Positions 1-6,967 of a stretch of DNA of 23,062 nucleotides are shown here, piece by piece; the stretch's first letter is position 1, and each line of letters begins with the position of its first letter. The position numbers were made by a program, and so were the translations under genes. Below the pieces are notes generated by a model that saw nothing but the letters and a program-made list of their open reading frames with translations, did no database searches and was not told where the DNA came from. This stretch comes from Phycisphaerales bacterium UBA3158 (GTDB lineage: Bacteria > Planctomycetota > Phycisphaerae > Phycisphaerales > SM1A02). The stretch covers positions 19,591 to 42,652 of the forward strand of contig DEYM01000039.1 of NCBI GenBank assembly GCA_002364555.1, written 5' to 3'.

Positions 1-246
1 GAACCGGAACCGGAAGTCATCGCGGATCCTCAGAGCAATTCGAATTCGACGGCCATCGAAAACACGAACGGCACTTCCATGGATGTCGAATCCGCCAACA
101 ACAACGAGACAGTGCCGACGGCCAACGCCAATTCGACGCCAGTGCCTTCGAATCAGAATCAAACCGAAACTATTCGAGCTGAAGATGGTGATTCCACCGA
201 ATCCCAACAGCCCGATGCCGCTCCCGAACCGACCAAGGATGGATGA
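1..246 (+). CDS. C-terminal end of an unidentified protein with a low-complexity tail (partial)
   Basis: An open frame runs in from the left edge and stops at TGA 244-246. The visible 81 residues are rich in Asn, Thr, Ser, Glu and Pro, begin with alternating Glu-Pro, and end in Pro-Glu-Pro-Thr-Lys-Asp-Gly. There is no recognisable domain or membrane segment, so this looks like a disordered tail and gives no clue to function. The gene ends right at the start of the secretin gene: in-frame secretin ATGs lie at 239 and 248. That arrangement suggests translational coupling and a shared operon, so the protein may belong to the same secretion or pilus apparatus. That link is inference from position only. 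A second frame over the same bases, which extends the secretin upstream to 83, is less likely to be translated. Confidence 0.55.
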   Translation, partial: EPEPEVIADPQSNSNSTAIENTNGTSMDVESANNNETVPTANANSTPVPSNQNQTETIRAEDGDSTESQQPDAAPEPTKDG

Positions 247-247
247 C

Positions 248-3133
248 ATGCACAACAACGCTGACCACACCACTGCATCAGGTTCGGAGTCGAACGAATT
301 GACCAGTTCTCAAGGATTCTCGCCTGTGAATTTCACATGTCTCGCCAAGTCGTTTTCAGTCGCCATCCTTGTTCTGGCAACACAGACATCTGTATTTGCC
401 CAGGATCGACCAGACCCCCAGTCACCTCCGCCTCCACCACCGGTCGCCGAACCGGTTGGAGATCGACCTGAACCGGATGCACCTGTCGGGCAGTCCGAGC
501 AGTCGTCTACCGGCGACACGAACGAGTCGGCTCCCACGGATGGCGGGGAGATGGAGATCATTCTTCCCAAGGATTACAACGAAAACAGGGCTCGAGAGGA
601 TCGTCGACCTGTTCCCGCTGGAGAAATCAAACTGGGACTCAAGGATGTCCCGGTCAAGGATCTGTACGAATGGATCGCCACCCAGACCGGCAAGGCCGTG
701 ATGCCCGTCAATGCCACGCAGATCCAGAACAAGAAGTTCACGATCATCATGGACGACTACATCCCACGCGAAGAAGCGTTGGACATGCTGTTTTCCTACC
801 TTCGGCTCAATGGTGTCGGCATCATCGAACGCTCGGATGTCATCCTGATCGGCGACCTGCCCAGCATGACCAAGGAGATGGGAGAGATCGATGTCGTCAA
901 CGCCGATGAATCGGTCATGGACCGGATTGATCGAGGTACGCTGATTCTCAAGATCTTCGCGGTTGAGCGAGCCAGTGCCGAGGATGTCCTGGCCAACATC
1001 GAGGAGTTCGTTCCGGAATATGCCTCGATCTCCGTCGATGGACTCTCCAACCAGATCATGGTTCTTGGCGACGTCGCACTGTGCCAGCAATTCGAGGTCA
1101 TCATCGGACAGCTTGATCAGAAGTGGGTGAATCAGCGAATGCACACCTTCAGGCTCAAATGGGCCGATGCCGGCGAGATCGCCGACAACGTGCTGGAACT
1201 GTTCGAATCAGGAGGCAGCACCGCATCGGCCTCGCGAGCACCTGCTGGTGGAAACAACCGGAACAACCAGGCCCGGAACACCGCCCGTCGATCGACCGGC
1301 GGAACCTCCGCAGTCGAACTGCGGGTCACGGTCAATGTCCAGCAGAACACCCTGACGATCCAGGCCGAACCCGACGTCATGGAGGAGATCGGGACGCTGA
1401 TCGCCACCGAATGGGATCTTCCCCGCCCCGCAGGCACATCCAGACTCTTCTTCCTGAAGTACACCGATCCACTGAAGGTCAAGTCACTTCTCGAGGAGGT
1501 CATCGGAAGTGGCTCAAGTTCGACCTCCAACAACGCCGCCAGAGGCCGTGGAGGCCAGAACAACCAGCGAGGTGACGCCACCTCGGGTATCAGTGGCGTC
1601 TACCGAATCGATGCGTATGAAGACAAGAACGCTCTTCTTGTTCTGGCCAGAACCGTGGAAAGCTTCGACTTCATCGACAGCATCATCCAGGACATCGACC
1701 AGCCAACGAGTGTCGGACTTCCCGAAGTCATCCCACTGAAGTATGCAGATGCCGTCGAGCTCTCCGAGGAAATCAATGTCCTGCTCGCCAAGGCCGGCGC
1801 AAGGGTGACGCTTCCAAGACCGGCATCGGGACTGACCGCTCAGGGATTCACGGCCTCGGACAATGGTTCGGGCGTTGAAGGGCCTACCGGAGAGACCGCC
1901 AGTGGTGATCTCCAGTTCCCTTGGCAGACTGGCGGCAATGATGAGGAACAGGCTCCTGAATCGGCATTGATCGGCAAGGTACGAGTTGTTCCCATCATTC
2001 GTCAGAACGCGCTGGCCATCATGTCGCCCCCCTCCTATCAGGAGGCGATGCGGAATCTCATTCACGGACTTGATCAACCGCGTCGTCAGGTCCAGATCGC
2101 TGCGACCATCGTGGAAATCGATATCACGGACAATGAAGCACTGGGCATCAAGCTCGGTAATGGCTGGACAGCCAGCGGCCCTGCACTGGGCCCGTTCGAG
2201 ACGACGTTCAATGCTGATGTGACGGGCTTCCTGAGCAACATCATCGGCAGTGGTGGTGCCCAGACCTCCTCCACACTGAATCTGGGTGAATATTCGATCA
2301 ACGTCATCATCGAGGCGCTCTCCTCTCTGACCAATGCGAGAGTCATTCAGGAACCACGAGTGTTCACCGCCGACAACGAGGAGGCCGTCTTCTTCAGTGG
2401 CAAGGAATACCCCATCGCCACGGGCACGATCGATGCCGCATCCGGTGGATTGAACACCTCCACCACCATCGAGTACAGAAACGTCGGAGTCTTCCTGAAC
2501 GCCAGGCCTCGCATCACCGAGGAAGGCGCCGTCGATCTCGATGTCTCGCTTGAACTCTCCGACATCGGACTGCCCGTCGAAGTCGGCGGAACCACGACCA
2601 CGGAGTTCAGCCGCAAGCAGGTGAATTCGCATGTCATCATCCTGGATGGGCAGACGCTCGTCCTGGGCGGGCTCCTCAAGGAGTTCGAACGCGTCACGAA
2701 GTACTCCGTTCCATTCCTGTCGGAAATCCCGCTCATCGGACCACTGTTCACATTCACCGACCAGGAACTGCAACGCAAGGAACTCATCGCCTTCGTCACC
2801 CCCACGGTCGTCCACAGACCCGAGGACAACTACTACAACTTCAATACGGAAGATCTCGACCGGCTTGAATCCGTCGCAAGACCTCTGGCCCAACAGCTCG
2901 AGGATGTCGATCGCGCCATTGATCTGGATGTCTACAACCGGATCCAGAGTCACGTGAAACGAAACGCCCCCGGTGTGAGTGAATATGGAACCGGTACGCC
3001 AAGCGGAATCCCCGGTGGCTCACTCGATCAGGCACCCATTCAGGGTGATATCGACACCATCGATCCCGATCTTCTTCGTACCCCCGGTGAACCCAAGGAC
3101 TCCAATCAGGATCCGAAGAAGGATTCTCCATGA
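248..3133 (+). CDS. gspD: Type II secretion system secretin (GspD/PulD family)
   Basis: Outer-membrane secretin, which multimerises into the gated channel of type II secretion or related pilus systems. From ATG 248 it has about 961 residues. A signal peptide with hydrophobic core FSVAILVLA and a likely cleavage site after VFA is followed by a proline-rich stretch. An N0/STN-like domain lies at about 125-200 and repeated secretin N domains at about 228-611. The C-terminal secretin domain at about 612-858 contains the family signature VPFLSEIPLIGPLF. Gly/Asn/Arg-rich linkers interrupt two N domains. ATG 248 has AAGGA 8 bases upstream and follows the previous stop. GTG 326, also with AAGGA (312-316), would give a shorter, more typical signal peptide, so the exact start is uncertain. 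The protein is longer than typical GspD (about 650-700 residues), through the extra N repeat and linkers. The family call is firm; whether it serves secretion or a pilus is open. Confidence 0.93.
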   Translation: MHNNADHTTASGSESNELTSSQGFSPVNFTCLAKSFSVAILVLATQTSVFAQDRPDPQSPPPPPPVAEPVGDRPEPDAPVGQSEQSSTGDTNESAPTDGGEMEIILPKDYNENRAREDRRPVPAGEIKLGLKDVPVKDLYEWIATQTGKAVMPVNATQIQNKKFTIIMDDYIPREEALDMLFSYLRLNGVGIIERSDVILIGDLPSMTKEMGEIDVVNADESVMDRIDRGTLILKIFAVERASAEDVLANIEEFVPEYASISVDGLSNQIMVLGDVALCQQFEVIIGQLDQKWVNQRMHTFRLKWADAGEIADNVLELFESGGSTASASRAPAGGNNRNNQARNTARRSTGGTSAVELRVTVNVQQNTLTIQAEPDVMEEIGTLIATEWDLPRPAGTSRLFFLKYTDPLKVKSLLEEVIGSGSSSTSNNAARGRGGQNNQRGDATSGISGVYRIDAYEDKNALLVLARTVESFDFIDSIIQDIDQPTSVGLPEVIPLKYADAVELSEEINVLLAKAGARVTLPRPASGLTAQGFTASDNGSGVEGPTGETASGDLQFPWQTGGNDEEQAPESALIGKVRVVPIIRQNALAIMSPPSYQEAMRNLIHGLDQPRRQVQIAATIVEIDITDNEALGIKLGNGWTASGPALGPFETTFNADVTGFLSNIIGSGGAQTSSTLNLGEYSINVIIEALSSLTNARVIQEPRVFTADNEEAVFFSGKEYPIATGTIDAASGGLNTSTTIEYRNVGVFLNARPRITEEGAVDLDVSLELSDIGLPVEVGGTTTTEFSRKQVNSHVIILDGQTLVLGGLLKEFERVTKYSVPFLSEIPLIGPLFTFTDQELQRKELIAFVTPTVVHRPEDNYYNFNTEDLDRLESVARPLAQQLEDVDRAIDLDVYNRIQSHVKRNAPGVSEYGTGTPSGIPGGSLDQAPIQGDIDTIDPDLLRTPGEPKDSNQDPKKDSP

Positions 3134-4344
3134 GATCTGCCCAGTTGATCGCAGCCACCAGCTGCCTCCTTGCACTGGGTTCGATCGCACTTCCAGGATG
3201 CCAAGCCCCAAGACCCACCTTGACCGAAGATCAGCAGATGGCGCTGTGGGACATTGCCAAGGCGAACAAGCCCAACAACAGGGACCAGACTGGCTTTTCC
3301 GGGATGGACTGGTCTCTCGGGGTCATCGAGACGAGAGGTCTGATCACTCCACTGACGAGCCCCGATGGGCTCTGGGTGGCGACTGAAACCGGTCCCGAGC
3401 TGGCATCCAACACTCTCATGGCGCTCCCCAATTCGCCTATCCCGACGTACAGCGGTATTCAGGTCACCAGGATCGATGGGACCAATTCCAAGCTGACCCC
3501 CCAGTATGCTCTCCCAGCACCATTGATCCTTGGACAATCCGCAGATGCGAACGGGTTTCTGGTCGAACAACCGAGAATCGACGGCAGTCGATGGATCGGG
3601 AAGGTCGCCTGGGAGACGGGCAAGATCGAGTGGCTCGTGCAGGATGACAAGGTCAACGCCTTCGGATCGCTCGGCCCCGACGGCGAACTGGCCTGGTGCA
3701 CACGATCCATCAGCGACCCGGTCTTCTCTCTGGCCATCCGATTCACCGATGGTGAAGAGATCGGTATCGCTGCCAATGGCGGCGAATGGCTCATGCCGTC
3801 ATGGAGCACCCGTTCGAAACGCATCTCCATCTTCTTCCTGTCCGATGATGGAATCCTGTCGATCCTGTCACTGGACTGCAGAACACCGGAACTGGTGACT
3901 CAGCAACCCAGACGTCACGATCTGATGACTGGAGCCAATCGTCAGGATGCCTACAAGGCCCGGCAGAGTCATCCGGTCATCCAGGGGACGCCACCGGGCC
4001 CCCTCGAGGAAGTCGTCTTCTATCATCCAACTCTGGATGCCATCTATCTCTGGCTGCCGATGAGTTCACTGAAGACCCCACCCATGGCACTGGCGACCGA
4101 ATCACTGGTTGCCACCAGGGATCCGGGTTCGGCCGGCTTTCTGATCGGGACTCGAAACGATCTTCGATGGCAGGATCCCGACAACCGGAAGGTGTTCGTC
4201 CGGGTCCGCTACGGCCCATCGATTCCACGCGTCACCAACTCAAGAGTCACACCCTATCTGCTCTTCATACCGGGTAGCAACGGTATGGAGGTCAGGGCCA
4301 TGATCCCCGAGTACTCGGTGCCGGACGCGCTCAAGGAAAGCTGA
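3130..4344 (+). CDS. Predicted lipoprotein, possibly beta-propeller, coupled to the secretin gene
   Basis: The 404-residue product starts with a lipoprotein signal peptide: a hydrophobic stretch and the lipobox Leu-Pro-Gly-Cys at residues 21-24, so the mature protein would carry a lipid on Cys24. The body contains spaced segments such as SPDGLWVATE, LGPDGELAWCTR and LSDDGILSILSLD. These resemble blades of TolB- or WD40-like beta-propellers, but I cannot assign a family. ATG 3130 overlaps the secretin stop (3131-3133) in an ATGA junction, so the two are very likely co-translated. A role as a secretin-associated outer-membrane lipoprotein (a pilotin-like or accessory part) is an inference from that coupling; classical pilotins are much smaller. 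The gene ends 6 bases from the convergent POT gene. Confidence 0.8.
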   Translation: MRSAQLIAATSCLLALGSIALPGCQAPRPTLTEDQQMALWDIAKANKPNNRDQTGFSGMDWSLGVIETRGLITPLTSPDGLWVATETGPELASNTLMALPNSPIPTYSGIQVTRIDGTNSKLTPQYALPAPLILGQSADANGFLVEQPRIDGSRWIGKVAWETGKIEWLVQDDKVNAFGSLGPDGELAWCTRSISDPVFSLAIRFTDGEEIGIAANGGEWLMPSWSTRSKRISIFFLSDDGILSILSLDCRTPELVTQQPRRHDLMTGANRQDAYKARQSHPVIQGTPPGPLEEVVFYHPTLDAIYLWLPMSSLKTPPMALATESLVATRDPGSAGFLIGTRNDLRWQDPDNRKVFVRVRYGPSIPRVTNSRVTPYLLFIPGSNGMEVRAMIPEYSVPDALKES

Positions 4345-4350
4345 TCAGAG

Positions 4351-6411
4351 TCAGCCCTTGGCCTCGGCGGATGAATCCTCTTCCTGAAGGTAGGTCCTTG
4401 GCTTGTAGAGAAGCACCACGGGCACGAACAGGATGGCCGTGCCAAGCATGAGCCATGTATAGAACCAGAAGTAGGACGCACCGGAAAGCTTGAGGCCTCC
4501 ACCGATGTCCCATTTGATGCTTCGCCCGAAGCCTTCGACATTACCAGGCTCGGGCTTCCAGGTGGTTGCCTGGGACTGTTGCGACAGTCTGATCTCACGC
4601 TTGCGGTTCTCCAGCCAGCTCAAACGCTTCGTCTCGGATTGATCGGCAGAAGCCTCTTCCTCGACAGCACTTGGATGCGTCGAAGTCACATTGACTTCGG
4701 CTCGAATATCGAATTCGCTGAGCCACATCTTGTCGGGACCGCTGCTCGAGACGGTGAACTGGACTCTGTTCTGATACAGATAGCCCAGAGGCTGCCCCCA
4801 CTGATCCTTCAGATCCCCCAGGAGCTTTCCACCATCCTCGGTTGACGGAAGACGACCATTGGACTGCCAATAGCGACCAATCTCGTCGATGCCCTGTCTG
4901 ATGACCTCGTCCTCACCCGTGATGAAGCCCGTCATCGAACCTTCGGGCGAGAAGCCCATCTTCACATCGTCGGGCGAACCGATGACGCCATCAAGACCCG
5001 GCAGTACCAATGCGAAGTGATCATCAGGCAGACCCTCGTAGCCGAAGTCCATATCGGAAGCCAGGGTACGACGTTCCGCCTCGAATGAGGTCGGATCCTG
5101 GGTCTCACCCGTCTTGGCCTGAGCCTGACTTGATGCCGCGTAGCTCTTGGCGAGCAGCTTCGGTGATTCTCCAAGGGTGTCGACCTGAATGAACTGCGCG
5201 ACCATGGAGACGAACAGGTTTCCGAAGGCGACGCTGCACATGAAGAACGCCATCACGATGGATTTCATCGTTCGAGGCGCCTGTGTATACGAGAACTCGA
5301 GACATGTGATCGAGATCATGACCTCGGCCGCGGTGATGATGGCGTAGGCCAGGATCTGCCAACCGATACTCGGTTTTTCACCGGCATCGATCCACTGCTG
5401 GATGATCGCGATGATCGCGAAGCCGATGACCATGATGAACAGACCGATCGCGATCTTCCTGATCGGAGTCAGATGGAAGACGCGAGTCACAGTCGGATAG
5501 ATCAGCATCGCGAACACCGGTATGAGCACCAGGATCATGATCGGATTCACCGCCTGGATCTGCGAGGGCAACCAGGTCGTGCCTAGCCAATTACGCTCCA
5601 TATCCTCTGCCTGAAGTACCCAGGAGGACCCCGTCTGGTCGAAGAGTGCCCAGAAGACGGCGATGAAGACGTAGATGATGCTCAGCTTCAGCAGTGCACT
5701 GATGCCCACCCAGCTGAAGGTTTCCTTGAACCACTTCAGCCCACCGGCAGGAACATGGATGAACTTGTTTCGACCACACCAGAAGAAGAAGGTCGCGAAC
5801 AGCATGAGTACACCCGGAATGCCGAAGGCCCAGTGCGGGCCGTACCACTCGAGCAGCCAGGGTGTGAGCAGCGTGGACGTGAAGGCCCCAACATTGATCG
5901 AGAAGTAGAACCACATGAAGATCTTGGTCACCAGCCCCTTGTTCGTTTCACCGAACTGGTCCCCCACATGGGCCGACACGCATGGCTTGATTCCACCTGC
6001 ACCGACAGCGATCAATCCAAGCCCAAGACCGAGCATCCAGGCAGGATCGATATGCTCATTGGTGCCCATGAAGGCAAGCGCACCGTGACCAAGACAGTAG
6101 ACGATGCTCAGGGTGAGAATGGTCCAGTACTTGCCGAAGAGAATGTCACTGAGCAAGGCACCGAAGAGAGGCGTCAGATAGACCCAGAAGGTGAATTCGT
6201 GATACCACGCGATGGCCTTGGCATCGGATATGGGTTCGCTGCTGAGTGAACCCTGGAGCAGATAGAGATAGCTGGTCATGAAGATGACCAGAATCCCCTT
6301 CATCCCGTAGAAGCTGAACCGCTCGGCGGCCTCGTTTCCGATGATGTACGGAATGCCGCCTGGCATGCCCTTGATTGGAAGCGGTGCGGTTCGATATTTG
6401 CCACTACTCAC
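4351..6411 (-). CDS. POT-family (PTR2) peptide/proton symporter with a large extra domain
   Basis: Proton-coupled oligopeptide transporter of the major facilitator superfamily, acting in the inner membrane. The N-terminus carries the hallmark NEAAERFSFYGMKGILVIFM, followed by membrane segments typical of the family, including GLGLIAVGAGGIKPCVSAHV. The start chosen is GTG 6411, because AGGAG (6420-6424) lies 8 bases before it and 19 bases separate it from the asparaginase stop. An open frame continues upstream to 6573 but would run through the asparaginase gene. The product has 686 residues against roughly 450-600 for many bacterial members. The excess is a hydrophilic region at about 407-640, placed before the last membrane segment. 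It contains DQWGQPLGY and SSSGPDK (about 530-560), which resemble the C-terminal motifs of GspG-type pseudopilins. The C-terminal tail is acidic. The family call is firm; substrate and insert function are unknown. Confidence 0.9.
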   Translation of the reverse strand: MSSGKYRTAPLPIKGMPGGIPYIIGNEAAERFSFYGMKGILVIFMTSYLYLLQGSLSSEPISDAKAIAWYHEFTFWVYLTPLFGALLSDILFGKYWTILTLSIVYCLGHGALAFMGTNEHIDPAWMLGLGLGLIAVGAGGIKPCVSAHVGDQFGETNKGLVTKIFMWFYFSINVGAFTSTLLTPWLLEWYGPHWAFGIPGVLMLFATFFFWCGRNKFIHVPAGGLKWFKETFSWVGISALLKLSIIYVFIAVFWALFDQTGSSWVLQAEDMERNWLGTTWLPSQIQAVNPIMILVLIPVFAMLIYPTVTRVFHLTPIRKIAIGLFIMVIGFAIIAIIQQWIDAGEKPSIGWQILAYAIITAAEVMISITCLEFSYTQAPRTMKSIVMAFFMCSVAFGNLFVSMVAQFIQVDTLGESPKLLAKSYAASSQAQAKTGETQDPTSFEAERRTLASDMDFGYEGLPDDHFALVLPGLDGVIGSPDDVKMGFSPEGSMTGFITGEDEVIRQGIDEIGRYWQSNGRLPSTEDGGKLLGDLKDQWGQPLGYLYQNRVQFTVSSSGPDKMWLSEFDIRAEVNVTSTHPSAVEEEASADQSETKRLSWLENRKREIRLSQQSQATTWKPEPGNVEGFGRSIKWDIGGGLKLSGASYFWFYTWLMLGTAILFVPVVLLYKPRTYLQEEDSSAEAKG

Positions 6412-6419
6412 GGGTATGT

Positions 6420-6424
6420 CTCCT
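6420..6424 (-). promoter_or_regulatory. Ribosome binding site fixing a GTG start for the POT transporter
   Basis: AGGAG on the minus strand sits 8 bases upstream of GTG 6409-6411 and just after the asparaginase stop (6431-6433). No comparable site precedes the other in-frame candidates (ATG at 6366, or the upstream extension to 6573). It therefore decides the start. Confidence 0.7.
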
Positions 6425-6430
6425 GATGAG

Positions 6431-6967
6431 CTAATCTGCTCGGACGAATCGTAGTCTTTTTCGATCCTTGATGACCCCTGGGAACCGAAGTACCCGGCTG
6501 TGCATGCAGACATACACCCCGGGAGCCAGAAGCTGGACAGCCAGAATCGCCTCTGTGACGTTCTGATGAGCATCAGTGTCCCGAAGCACCCATGGACGCA
6601 TGGCTCCGGTGAGGACGATCGGCGAGCTCACGGCAGAGCCCGCCAGTGAGCAGATGGCCTCACCCGTCTCGGCCAGACGATCCGTACCGTGGATGATCAG
6701 TACGCCATCTCGTCTCGTGGATGCCTCGATGGCCGCTTCCGCGATACGAACATGGTCCTCCGGCGTCATCTCGAGACTGTCCTTTGACATGAGCGGTTGC
6801 CGGTGGAGTGTGATCTCCTCCAACACCAGTTCATCGATGATGTGATCGAGGACGCTGATGGCATTTTGCAGCTTACCCTGATGGGCGTCATAGGTCTTCT
6901 CGATCGTGCCGCCCGTTGTCAGAACGGCTATGTCCAGAACACCCGAATGCTCGTTTCCAATCGTCAT
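6431..6967 (-). CDS. Short single-domain asparaginase-like protein
   Basis: The 178-residue product matches the N-terminal domain of the L-asparaginase/glutaminase superfamily. It has LTTGGTI (residues 16-22, first catalytic Thr), KDSLEM (62-67, substrate-binding Asp/Ser), HGTD (93-96, second catalytic Thr plus Asp) and VLTGAMRP (118-125). Full-length asparaginases are about 330 residues with a second domain. Short one-domain homologues of about 160-180 residues are widespread in bacteria, and this one ends naturally, so I treat it as intact. It probably acts in the cytoplasm on asparagine or a related amide; activity of the short family is poorly established. ATG 6967 overlaps the stop of the upstream DUF255 gene (6964-6966) as ATGA, with GGAG five bases before the ATG. 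The POT gene follows 19 bases downstream, so the three genes probably form one operon. Confidence 0.85.
   Translation of the reverse strand: MTIGNEHSGVLDIAVLTTGGTIEKTYDAHQGKLQNAISVLDHIIDELVLEEITLHRQPLMSKDSLEMTPEDHVRIAEAAIEASTRRDGVLIIHGTDRLAETGEAICSLAGSAVSSPIVLTGAMRPWVLRDTDAHQNVTEAILAVQLLAPGVYVCMHSRVLRFPGVIKDRKRLRFVRAD

Noticed and set aside
1200..1570. Gly/Asn/Arg-rich stretches in the secretin as frameshift or repeat expansion
   Set aside because: The reading frame is continuous and the flanking N-domain sequence resumes in register on both sides, so they are in-frame linkers.
1514..2953. A 479-codon open frame antisense to the secretin
   Set aside because: It mirrors the secretin codon positions, has no ribosome site or recognisable domain, and is the kind of shadow that biased codon use creates.
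6412..6573. N-terminal extension of the POT transporter
   Set aside because: It would overlap the asparaginase gene and lacks family similarity; the AGGAG/GTG start at 6411 explains the frame.
6431..6967. The asparaginase as a truncated pseudogene
   Set aside because: The catalytic Thr and HGTD motifs are intact, junctions with both neighbours are clean, and one-domain homologues of this size are known.
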